Shown one piece after another: positions 8,736 to 16,363 of a DNA stretch of 64,000 nucleotides. The notes below the pieces were generated by a model. It did not search any database, was not told where the DNA came from, and saw nothing but the letters and a program-made list of their open reading frames with translations. Origin of the DNA: Paenibacillus endophyticus (GTDB taxonomy: Bacteria; Bacillota; Bacilli; Paenibacillales; Paenibacillaceae); assembly GCF_014192395.1 (NCBI RefSeq), contig NZ_JACHXW010000007.1, positions 145,828 through 209,827 on the forward strand, given 5' to 3'. Position 1 is the first letter of the stretch, and each line of letters begins with the position of its first letter. Position numbers and translations under genes: made by a program.

Positions 8736-8765
8736 GCTGCTTCCTTCTTTCTGCTGCTGCTTTTT

Positions 8766-9575
8766 CTACATGAACCTAATCTCGGCAATAGGGCCGCTCT
8801 CTACAAATCCTATATTCTTGTATACCTTATTGGCATTCGGGTTTTTAGTATCCGCATAGAGCATCGGCTCGCGGTCCTCTTCCTCCAGTATCTTGCAAAG
8901 CCCAGCTACAACTGCGCTTGCATACCCGTTCTTACGCAATACCGGCGGCGTATACACCGTATTGATCCGACCATGCCGAGGAGAACGATGAGCGATATTG
9001 GCCATCGACACCGGAAGCTCGTCAACCGTCCAGAAATATAAATTGCCTCTCATGACCATGCCCTCAGCCGCCGGGAGCTGGCTCGCAGGGATTACGGATG
9101 CCCCGTACGCATCCTCCGAGAAACCTGCCATAAATTCAGCGACGAGCTCCACATGCTGCCTTGTTGCCTGAACCAGCTTTCCTTTTACCTTAACGGGTTT
9201 AATCACCTTTGGGCAAGAATAAGTTTGCATCTTCATATAGGAATGGTATTGCAACGAGTTAATTTCGGAGTATAGCTTAGCGAAGAGCTCTGCCGTAGGC
9301 GGGGCACCGCATATGCCAGGCAGATCCATCCCTTGATGATAGCCGACAAGCTCCTTCATGAGCATAATCCTGTGTTCGTCCGTAACGTCCTCCGATAACC
9401 AAAGCCAAGCATTATGGCCTGGCGATCCTGCGAACAGCATTCGTCCGTCAGGCGTTTTGAGCGCGGTCGCCCCCTCGATTGCCGTAATCAAATGAATCAA
9501 ATTGTATTGCAGCTCATCCCGCATAAACGGAAATTGGTTTAATACGCAATCATCGGCTTGCAACTTCTCCAGCAT
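8766..9575 (-). CDS. GNAT-family N-acetyltransferase
   Basis: This is a 269-residue protein whose C-terminal half is a GNAT acetyltransferase: INTVYTPPVLRKNGYASAVVAGL matches the acetyl-CoA-binding motif (R/Q-x-x-G-x-A form), then NPNANKVYKNIGF. The N-terminal half (about 130 residues) resembles the extra domain of two-domain GNATs. The substrate is unknown. I start at the ATG at 9575 because GGGGAGGG lies just upstream; a longer frame reaches 9647 but has no ribosome-binding site. It leads a three-gene minus-strand run with the WYL regulator and the GyrI-like protein. Confidence 0.87.
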   Translation of the reverse strand: MLEKLQADDCVLNQFPFMRDELQYNLIHLITAIEGATALKTPDGRMLFAGSPGHNAWLWLSEDVTDEHRIMLMKELVGYHQGMDLPGICGAPPTAELFAKLYSEINSLQYHSYMKMQTYSCPKVIKPVKVKGKLVQATRQHVELVAEFMAGFSEDAYGASVIPASQLPAAEGMVMRGNLYFWTVDELPVSMANIAHRSPRHGRINTVYTPPVLRKNGYASAVVAGLCKILEEEDREPMLYADTKNPNANKVYKNIGFVESGPIAEIRFM

Positions 9576-9777
9576 AAGATCCCTCCCCCTACCCACGGTT
9601 AGCACAATAAATGAAACATGGAGCAGTTGATTTCGATTGGTCCACATCCAATACCCATAAAGCGACCGGGTGTAACAAATAACAACATATTCTCATTCTC
9701 ATCCCGCCGGTTCCAACGACTCGGACGGGCAAATGCTTGCTCACCTCCATTTGAATCAGATTCAGCCGAGTAACTTT

Positions 9778-10683
9778 CTATCCGCCAAAGTCAGCATTCG
9801 TCAAATCGGTGTTCGCCCCAATCGCCGCCTTGCTGCCCTCTCCCGCCGCCACGATCAGCTGCGCAGGCACAATAATAGAGGAATCGCCCGCAGCATATAC
9901 GCCTTTGACGCTCGTACGGCCGTAGTCGTCCGTCACGAAGCCGCCAGACGGCGTCATCGCGCATCCGAGCGCTTCCCCGAATGCGGCGGCTTGATCCCAT
10001 GATGGCGTGATAAAGCCGCCTGAGCGCTTTACCTCTGCATCATTCTCAAACAGGATTCGCTTCAGCTTTCCGTTCTCGCCTTGAAGCGCTTTGATTTTGT
10101 AAGGAGCCACCTGAATGCCCCTCTGCCCAAGCATGGCGATCTGCTGCGTATTCAATGTATTAGCTCCATTCGTGCACACAAGCACGTCCTTGCTCCAGTT
10201 ATACACGATTTTGGCCAAGTGAAAGAGATTGGAGCCTTCAGATAGAACCATCAGCGGCTGGTCTCGAAGCTCCCAGCCGTCGCAGTACGGACAGCTAAAC
10301 ACGCTTTTTCCATAAAATTGCGGCAAGCCTGGTATAGCGGGCAACGACTCCTTCAGTCCCGCGGCCAGAATAACCGTTCGGGCTTGATACATGACTCCGT
10401 TGCTCGTCGTCACCTCAAAAACGCCAGCCATCGGTTTAATTTCGGTAACCTTATCCGGCTTGATCGTGACGGTAGGATAGTTCGCGATATCCTGATGCGC
10501 GAGTCTGCGCAGCTCCCTCGGCTCAATGCCGTCCCGTGTAATAAACCCATGGGACTCGCGGGCTACAGCATTTCTCGGCTTGTTCGTGTCGAATACGATC
10601 ACCAATCTCCGCGATCTGCCAAGCATAAGCGCGGCGTTCAAGCCCGCCGGCCCGCCGCCGATAATGGCACAATCCAGCTTCAT
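9778..10683 (-). CDS. Thioredoxin-reductase-like NAD(P)/FAD oxidoreductase
   Basis: This 301-residue two-dinucleotide-domain flavoprotein has the FAD-binding GGGPAG at residues 9-14 and a redox-active CPYCDGWE (C131, C134). A C-terminal YAAGDSS FAD motif is also present. The CPYCDGWE form is typical of TrxB-like proteins outside the housekeeping CATC class, a group that includes dithiol oxidases such as GliT. The electron acceptor is therefore unknown. The start is the ATG at 10683 behind GGGGGAG; the frame continues to 10710 without a better signal. It is monocistronic by position. Confidence 0.9.
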   Translation of the reverse strand: MKLDCAIIGGGPAGLNAALMLGRSRRLVIVFDTNKPRNAVARESHGFITRDGIEPRELRRLAHQDIANYPTVTIKPDKVTEIKPMAGVFEVTTSNGVMYQARTVILAAGLKESLPAIPGLPQFYGKSVFSCPYCDGWELRDQPLMVLSEGSNLFHLAKIVYNWSKDVLVCTNGANTLNTQQIAMLGQRGIQVAPYKIKALQGENGKLKRILFENDAEVKRSGGFITPSWDQAAAFGEALGCAMTPSGGFVTDDYGRTSVKGVYAAGDSSIIVPAQLIVAAGEGSKAAIGANTDLTNADFGG

Positions 10684-10949
10684 GTACACGGCTCCCCCTT
10701 CTTCATGCAATGCGTTCTATCTATTAAAGGATCGCTTATCCTTATTCATACGGAAGGAAGAGAATGCCTATGCGTGGCAGCTTATTGAAATTCAAATTAA
10801 AATTTTGTCGAAAATAAGGTAATTTGCACCATTTTAATAGTACAATTTGGCAAGTCGTGCTAAGATAAAAGAACTACATTATAAGCTCGGATCACGCATG
10901 GTTACACCATTTCGTACAGGCAGGCTTTCCATCTTAGGAGGGGTTATAC

Positions 10950-12425
10950 TTGGCTAACAGTCCATTACTGAAGAAGGCGACTTCTTCCCGCGAATCTATT
11001 AAATCGACGCCAGGCCAGCCCTCCGTTACTTCGGACCGGGCGCCAAGCGCCGCAGCCCCTTCCAATGTCCTGCAATTGCAGCGCACGGCCGGCAATCGCG
11101 CTGCGCAAGCGAACGTCAAGCAGCTCCAGGGCGACGGAGCCGCCGCTGCCGGAGGCTCGCAGGCAATCGCCAGCTGGCTGAAAGCAGAAGCCGCCAAAGA
11201 TAAGAAATCGGACTTGTTCGCGTTCTTTGAAGCGTTAAGCACCACCGAACAGAAAATCGTTACGCATCTATGCTCAGGCGGGACCGGCTCGTCCTCGCTC
11301 AGCAAGGCGAAGAAGCATATTACAGGCTTTACCGGGCGCAGCGTCGACTGGGATAAATTTTCTAAGATCGTGCGAACCGTTAAAGGCCAGAATACGAAAA
11401 ACTACAACGATGACACTGACCGCGACTATGTGACGTACGCGACGACAGCGGCAGCAGCCTCGGTCGGTGCTGCAAGCGCAACCGCGACCAGCGTAAGCAC
11501 GACTCAGGGCCTTGTTGCAGGCGCAGCGCACGAAGGCGCTCTCGGAGCCGTAACAGATATCGGTCCTGCAGCCGCTATGCTCAGCGGGGTTACTTCAGGC
11601 ATGCAGATCTACAATGCGACACAGAATCATGACGAGGCTCTAAGCACGCATGACAAAGCGCAAAATATTGGAGGAGAAGGCTTTGCAGGTGTTGCCGACC
11701 TTACTCGCTTCGGCGCACAAAGCGTGGTCAATACACAGACATATATGGGTGCTGCTGTCAGCACCGCAGCTACGGCAGCAGCCGGGGCAGCCGGCGTAGT
11801 TGGCGGAGCGGCCTACCTGGCAAGCGGGGCAGCCGGCGTGTATACGCACGGCAAACGCAAAAAAAATCTCGAAAAGCTGGAGAAGGAAACGGCTGGCAAG
11901 GATGCCAACCTGAATCTCGCAGCGAATATTGGGGCAAGTACTCAGGAAATTAATCGCAAAAAAAGCGGTGCCACGGCGTTAAAAGGCGCGGCAATGATCG
12001 TCGGAGGCGGATTATTGCTTGCGAGCGCGGCAACACCTGTCGGATGGCTGCTGCTCGGTGTTGCGGGAGCAATTGGCGGTATTGCGGCTATCTATAAATT
12101 TTATAAAAAACGTACGCGCAAAGAAGAAATCGTGGACCGCTTCCTTGGCGTGGATAAGAAAGTGGCTGAGCTTCAAGCCGCTGATCCGAAAGCCAAGCCG
12201 GACAAATCGGTTCTTCGCAACGGACTGCTTCAGCAGAACGGATTCAACTCCGTTGCGCAATGCTACGCCCAGATTATTACCGATCTTGCACACACGATAT
12301 ACAAAAAAGGCGTGCTAGAATCCGATCCGCAGTATGTAACCTTGATTACCAATATCGGCCTCAAGCCAGATCCGAAGAAGAAAACGCCAAAGGCCGATCT
12401 TATCGCGAAGAAACTCCATACTTAG
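10950..12425 (+). CDS. LQRTAGNRA-motif protein, putative injected or exported effector
   Basis: This 491-residue protein of unknown function starts at TTG behind a strong AGGAGGGG. Residues 1-75 are low-complexity, Ser/Ala/Pro-rich, and contain LQLQRTAGNRA (41-51). That motif recurs in proteins encoded with extracellular contractile injection systems, often before DUF4157. A helical region (70-160) follows, then Ala/Gly-rich hydrophobic stretches at about 266-298 and 342-384 with glycine-zipper spacing, each followed by a basic patch (GKRKK, KKRTRK). No signal peptide, enzyme motif or HExxH is seen. A small acidic gene follows after 18 bp. Reading it as a membrane-acting effector is inference; no injection-system structural genes lie in this window. 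Confidence 0.8.
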   Translation: MANSPLLKKATSSRESIKSTPGQPSVTSDRAPSAAAPSNVLQLQRTAGNRAAQANVKQLQGDGAAAAGGSQAIASWLKAEAAKDKKSDLFAFFEALSTTEQKIVTHLCSGGTGSSSLSKAKKHITGFTGRSVDWDKFSKIVRTVKGQNTKNYNDDTDRDYVTYATTAAAASVGAASATATSVSTTQGLVAGAAHEGALGAVTDIGPAAAMLSGVTSGMQIYNATQNHDEALSTHDKAQNIGGEGFAGVADLTRFGAQSVVNTQTYMGAAVSTAATAAAGAAGVVGGAAYLASGAAGVYTHGKRKKNLEKLEKETAGKDANLNLAANIGASTQEINRKKSGATALKGAAMIVGGGLLLASAATPVGWLLLGVAGAIGGIAAIYKFYKKRTRKEEIVDRFLGVDKKVAELQAADPKAKPDKSVLRNGLLQQNGFNSVAQCYAQIITDLAHTIYKKGVLESDPQYVTLITNIGLKPDPKKKTPKADLIAKKLHT

Positions 12426-12443
12426 TAAATGCTGGAGGTGTGT

Positions 12444-12974
12444 ATGACCATGGATACGACAGGACCAAACCGATTGCTTCACCTGCTGGAAACCGATTAC
12501 CGCTCGGAAGGGTTCCGGACTGGCTGGGCCGAGCCTACGCCTGAAGATCCTTTCCGCTCGCTCATCGTCTTATTTGACGACATTGGCGAGGAAGCGCGGG
12601 AGATTCAGCTGGAGCTTTGTTTCCTTCCTAATATGGAAGACGCCGAGGCAGCAGGCATCTGTATTCTGCAAGCCTTCGTTACAATAGCCGAGGACGTGTC
12701 CTCCGACTATTATGAGCAGCTGCTGCTTCTCGCAGCCAAGCTGAACACCGTATTGCCTTTGGGTGCATTCGGATTATTCGCCGACACAGGCGTCGTCTAC
12801 TTCAAGCATAATTCGCTCCTTCTGCTTGGCAACGCGGATGTATCCAATGTCAAAGCGATCGATACGCAGAACGGCCTCATTCTTCATCTCCATCAGCTGT
12901 ACATGGAAGCCTTGCTTCGCGTATCGGCAGGAGACGAAACCGCTGCGCAAGCGCTGGAGAATCTCTTGCTATAG
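12444..12974 (+). CDS. Small acidic partner protein, possible chaperone or immunity factor
   Basis: I do not recognise the family. The 176-residue protein is acidic, with alternating strands and helices (RSLIVLF, EIQLELCFLP, VVYFKHNSLLL, then a long C-terminal helix). That pattern recalls YbjN-like and class-I secretion-chaperone folds, but only loosely. I chose the ATG at 12444 because GGAGG ends five bases upstream; an ATG at 12429 overlaps that site. It starts 18 bp after the LQRTAGNRA-motif gene, so the pair is one transcript ending at the terminator at 13017. By context it may bind, hold or neutralise the upstream protein. Confidence 0.75.
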   Translation: MTMDTTGPNRLLHLLETDYRSEGFRTGWAEPTPEDPFRSLIVLFDDIGEEAREIQLELCFLPNMEDAEAAGICILQAFVTIAEDVSSDYYEQLLLLAAKLNTVLPLGAFGLFADTGVVYFKHNSLLLLGNADVSNVKAIDTQNGLILHLHQLYMEALLRVSAGDETAAQALENLLL

Positions 12975-13016
12975 CCTGCAGCAGCCGAAGAATCAACAGC
13001 TTATATCCCGCAAGAA

Positions 13017-13053
13017 ATGTGTGGCCCCAGCGCAGTGCGCCGGGGCCACACAT
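13017..13053 (+). terminator. Terminator of the LQRTAGNRA-motif pair
   Basis: ATGTGTGGCCCC pairs with GGGGCCACACAT over 12 bp around a 13-base loop. An AT-rich tail without a long T-run follows, 42 bases after the stop codon. Confidence 0.8.
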
Positions 13054-13086
13054 ATATTAATATCTTCTCACATACGCCGCCGCCAA

Positions 13087-13115
13087 TCGACAATCTTCTG
13101 CTCGAATTGTATAAT
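13087..13115 (+). promoter_or_regulatory. SigA-type promoter of the tagO-like gene
   Basis: TCGACA (13087-13092) and a perfect TATAAT (13110-13115) are separated by 17 bp. Transcription would start near 13122, about 20 bases before the GTG start. Confidence 0.75.
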
Positions 13116-13140
13116 TCTGTTGTTCCTTCATTAATTAACG

Positions 13141-14112
13141 GTGGTGACCAACATTTTATACGTAATCTCTCTCGTCGTTTCCTTCGCGATCGTTTATTTC
13201 TTAATACCGCCGTTTGGCAGGATGGCTTTCCGCTTTGATTTCGTGGACAAGCCCCGGAAGGACGTGGAGCGGAAGCTCCATCGCGAACCGATTCCGCTGA
13301 CCGCAAGCTATGTTATATTTATAGGATTTTTCGTTACGTATCTGCTTGTCGCTAGAGACTTTTCGCTACAGACAGGCGCTATATTTGCCGGTGGCGTGCT
13401 GCTCCTGGTAATCGGCACCGTAGATGATTGGTATAAAACGAAAGGGAAAGATTTTCCCTCCCTGCCTAAATTCATCGTGCAAATATCGGCGGCCGTGCTC
13501 GTGTACGCTTCCGGCATATCCTTTACCGGTTTTTATAACCCGCTCTCAGGCGATTACGTCATGCTTCCGGTCGTCTTGCAATTTTTGCTTACGATTTTGT
13601 GGATTTTCGGCGTTACGACCGTCATTAATTTCTCCGATGGCATGGACGGACTGGCAGGCGGTCTATCCGCAATCTCGGCCGTGACCCTATTCGTCGTTGC
13701 GCTCGCAAAGGGCCAATCCAACTCTGCCATTATGGCTATCATTTTGGTCGGCGTAACCATTGCTTACTTAAGGTACAACAAGCCGCCCGCCAAAATCTTC
13801 ATGGGCGATGCCGGCGCGACCTTTCTAGGATTCATCCTAGCCGTTATCGCGCTCGACGGCGCATTCAAGCAAGCTACGGTCATATCGCTGTTCATCCCGA
13901 TTCTCGCGCTGGGCGTACCGATATTCGACAATTTGTTCGTCGTCGTGAAACGAATGATGCAAGGAAAAGCGATCTATCAAGCGGATGCCAGCCAAGCCCA
14001 TTACCGGCTGCTTCGCGCAGGCTTGAACCACAAGCAGGTCGTCATGTTCCTGTGCTTAATCAGCACATGCCTGTGCTTGTCATCCATCATTCTGCTGCTC
14101 GTCCAAATATAA
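13141..14112 (+). CDS. Undecaprenyl-phosphate glycosyl-1-phosphate transferase (MraY/WecA/TagO family)
   Basis: This 323-residue polytopic membrane enzyme is predicted to load a sugar phosphate (probably GlcNAc-1-P) onto undecaprenyl phosphate, the first step of teichoic-acid or surface-polysaccharide assembly. Catalytic motifs are D95-D96 (VDDWYKTKG), NFSDGMDGLAGG (163-174) and FMGDAG (220-225). The usual HIHH motif in the last cytoplasmic loop is altered: the sequence there is ASQAHYRLL (about 283-291), keeping one histidine. The start is one of two overlapping GTG codons (13141 or 13144) with only a weak ribosome-binding site. It has its own promoter and terminator. Confidence 0.9.
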   Translation: MVTNILYVISLVVSFAIVYFLIPPFGRMAFRFDFVDKPRKDVERKLHREPIPLTASYVIFIGFFVTYLLVARDFSLQTGAIFAGGVLLLVIGTVDDWYKTKGKDFPSLPKFIVQISAAVLVYASGISFTGFYNPLSGDYVMLPVVLQFLLTILWIFGVTTVINFSDGMDGLAGGLSAISAVTLFVVALAKGQSNSAIMAIILVGVTIAYLRYNKPPAKIFMGDAGATFLGFILAVIALDGAFKQATVISLFIPILALGVPIFDNLFVVVKRMMQGKAIYQADASQAHYRLLRAGLNHKQVVMFLCLISTCLCLSSIILLLVQI

Positions 14113-14115
14113 AGC

Positions 14116-14148
14116 AAGAACCGAGACTCGGCGTCTCGGTTCTTTTTT
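14116..14148 (+). terminator. Rho-independent terminator
   Basis: AAGAACCGAGAC pairs with GTCTCGGTTCTT around a five-base loop and runs into six T's, immediately after the tagO-like gene. Confidence 0.95.
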
Positions 14149-14180
14149 GTTCGCGTTACAGCCGCTTGCTTGCGATACGT

Positions 14181-15428
14181 TCAATGTCGGCCATAATAGG
14201 AAACTACCTCAGGCCAGCCCCACTGTCCATAATAAGATGAAGCGATGTCTATTTGTTTAATCCATACAACGGCACGGCGGCCGCGGTCATCCGCCAGCAT
14301 GACGTTTGCCTCCGTCTGATCGGCGTTCACCCATGAAAGAGCGTCTTTTAGACGTGCAGGATCGTACTGTCCTTGTTTTTTCGACGGTCTCGTCAGCTGC
14401 TTTTGCTTGCCGCTTGCGAGCTCTATGCTGACTAAATGCGGATAGACTGGACTTGCAGGCTCCATAACACCTGCTTTCTTTTCCTTAGCTCTTGATACGA
14501 CGATATGAGCTGGGCCCTGCCACGTGAAATCCCCATCTACAAATCCTTTAGGCGTGTAGGCAGCGCTTCTCTCGGATGAAACGGCAATGACCTTCAGCTG
14601 CTTGTTGCTGGTCGCCTCGCGTCCGATTCCCGCAATGTAAGCAAGCTGATCACCAGTAGGCGACCACTCGAACCATTCCTCATGACGGACCATCTCATCC
14701 AGCGTGCGAAATAAGACACCGTCCGCCGATACGGCGCAAAGCGTGTTGCTGTCAGCGGACAGCGAAGCGGTCGGCGTCGCTAGGAACGCAATCCATCGGC
14801 CGTCGGCCGACCACTTGAAGGCACTTGTCCCGACGGCAAAAAAATCATCCGAGGGTTTCGGCAGCACATGCACAGTTACATATTCGGCTGGCTGCCCTAA
14901 TGCCATAAGCGGAATTTCGTAAAGTGTTATCGGCGTCCATCCATCCGGCAGCAGCTCCGAGCGGGAGGAGGCGAAAAAGCCCTTTCCGCTTGGCAGCCAA
15001 GAAAAATTGCCGATGCCCTCTGCCTTCCCAAGCAGGGTGCCTGGCTGCTTGGCATCGACATATTGCAGCTGCCCGTTGATAAGATAAGCCAGCTTCTCGT
15101 CATAAGGCGACCATTGGAACCGCTCGCCTCCCTCCGCATGCACAAGAGCTGCTCTAGCGGTACGTAGCTCCAGCACCCACAACTCCTTTTCATCTGCCCC
15201 TTTTGTATAGGCGAGCCACTTCCCATTAAATGACCAGCTCGGATTCCGAATGGCCGGTCCTTTATCCAGTAGCTTCTCTTTCTCGCCTGCTTTCACCCAT
15301 AATCCGCCATCCCTGACGAATGCAGCCACCGGTTGGCCAGTCCCTCGTGCTGCCCCGCTATAGTCAGCTCCCCCTGCCATCAAAGTAAAGGCCATCAACA
15401 CGGCAATTCCCATTCTCAAAAAATGCAT
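14181..15428 (-). CDS. TolB-like beta-propeller protein, exported
   Basis: This protein of about 415 residues has an N-terminal signal peptide (hydrophobic core from about residue 6 to 24, then an AGGADYSGAA cleavage region). The rest is repeated WD40/TolB-like blades, recognisable from NPSWSFNGKWLAY, RFQWSPYDEKLAY, FKWSADGRWIAF and FEWSPTGDQLAY. It probably sits outside the membrane or on the surface. No enzymatic residues are apparent and the partner is unknown. I start at the ATG at 15428, ten bases after AGGAGG; the ATG at 15437 is only one base from it. It converges on the tagO-like gene. Confidence 0.85.
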   Translation of the reverse strand: MHFLRMGIAVLMAFTLMAGGADYSGAARGTGQPVAAFVRDGGLWVKAGEKEKLLDKGPAIRNPSWSFNGKWLAYTKGADEKELWVLELRTARAALVHAEGGERFQWSPYDEKLAYLINGQLQYVDAKQPGTLLGKAEGIGNFSWLPSGKGFFASSRSELLPDGWTPITLYEIPLMALGQPAEYVTVHVLPKPSDDFFAVGTSAFKWSADGRWIAFLATPTASLSADSNTLCAVSADGVLFRTLDEMVRHEEWFEWSPTGDQLAYIAGIGREATSNKQLKVIAVSSERSAAYTPKGFVDGDFTWQGPAHIVVSRAKEKKAGVMEPASPVYPHLVSIELASGKQKQLTRPSKKQGQYDPARLKDALSWVNADQTEANVMLADDRGRRAVVWIKQIDIASSYYGQWGWPEVVSYYGRH

Positions 15429-15928
15429 TCGTTGCATTCCTCCTCATGTTCGTCATGTTATGGTTACCGTTCCCTGCACCAGAAGAAACATACTATATTA
15501 GTTGAACTTAAGTTTTAGAAACCTATGGTGAGGAAATAACGACCTGCATGTCGAATAAGAACGCAAATAACTCGAACAGGCAGGGATGGACATTATCAAG
15601 CTTTATCTTTATATCTTAAAGGAAATCCAGTCAAGGACACCGCTGATTTCTTTGGTTCCTTTGGTTCAACTTATCTAGTTGGGTTAGGTAGTTTAGGGAA
15701 TAGCACTATAGGACGAGGCTACGCTGCAGTTTGTACAACGTAATCGACGTTACTTGCCTGACTCGCTACCTACACTGTAGTTTGTGCAATAGAATGACTA
15801 TTCTAGGGCGATATTCGTTGGTTTAGAGCTTATTCTCCTGCAAAATTACAATGTAGCCATCTGAAACGGCTCTCATGTGAGGTTTCTACTGTACAAAGTA
15901 CAGTCTAGGCGCCTTTCCTTAATCTAGC

Positions 15929-15970
15929 GAAGCGAGAAGATCGTTTCTCCAGAAACGATCTTCTCGCTTT
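15929..15970. repeat. Long perfect hairpin (18-bp arms)
   Basis: AGCGAGAAGATCGTTTCT is followed by two bases and then its reverse complement AGAAACGATCTTCTCGCT, with a short T-tract on the right. It looks like a strong terminator. However, there is no plus-strand gene just upstream, so it may belong to a repeat element or end an untranslated RNA. An AGAACGATCTTCTC fragment recurs at 16037-16050. Confidence 0.8.
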
Positions 15971-16131
15971 TACAGCCGTATTCTTACCTTTAAATGTCTT
16001 AGAAAATTAAAAAATCTGGCTGCAACCCCGACTCTTCAGAACGATCTTCTCAGGCAGCACCCAAAACGCAAATGCTTAGTTCAACTTATATAGGTTTCCA
16101 TTCATTATTTTGAGAGCTGCCATTTCGGGTC

Positions 16132-16170
16132 TGATACGGTTTGATACGGTTTGATACCGGCTTGATACCG
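16132..16170. repeat. Four tandem TGATAC(G/C)G repeats upstream of the acyltransferase
   Basis: TGATACGGTT, TGATACGGTT, TGATACCGGCT and TGATACCGCTT follow each other at 10-11 bp, one helical turn, about 40-80 bp upstream of the putative TATAAT at 16212. The helical spacing would suit cooperative protein binding. No regulator is known. Confidence 0.75.
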
Positions 16171-16363
16171 CTTTGTAACTGTTCTGTTACGAATTTTCCG
16201 AGCTTACCTTTTATAATTGCTTATACAACGATTTAACTTTTAGAGGGGCTGAACATCATTTTTACCTTCCGCAATTCCTTCCTATCGCATCTGTCTCACA
16301 TGCTTCGCCTATGTCGCTCTGCTGCAAGTCTCCCCATCCTGATTTGTGAAGGAGGCATTCGCC

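Larger units (their letters stand above)
15429..16363. other. 935-bp gene-free region with several repeat families
   Basis: I see no convincing gene on either strand. The region holds short copies of GTTGAACTTA/GTTCAACTTA-type words near 15502, 15664 and 16079. Two related segments start at 15719 and 15770, 51 bp apart, and share CTAC-CTG-AGTTTGT. An 18-bp perfect hairpin is centred at 15950, with a partial copy of its arm at 16037-16054. A run of TGATAC(G/C)G repeats occupies 16132-16170. A TATAAT at 16212-16217 is a plausible -10 for the acyltransferase gene. The mixture looks like decayed intergenic repeats rather than one intact element. Confidence 0.7.

Noticed and set aside
15929..15970. 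Simple terminator of a protein gene
   Set aside because: No plus-strand coding region ends upstream, and the minus-strand TolB-like gene starts about 500 bp away pointing left. A repeat or RNA terminator is more likely.
16346..16363. GTG start giving six extra residues to the OatA-like protein
   Set aside because: The GTG lies within GTGAAGGAGG, the ribosome-binding site of the ATG at 16364.
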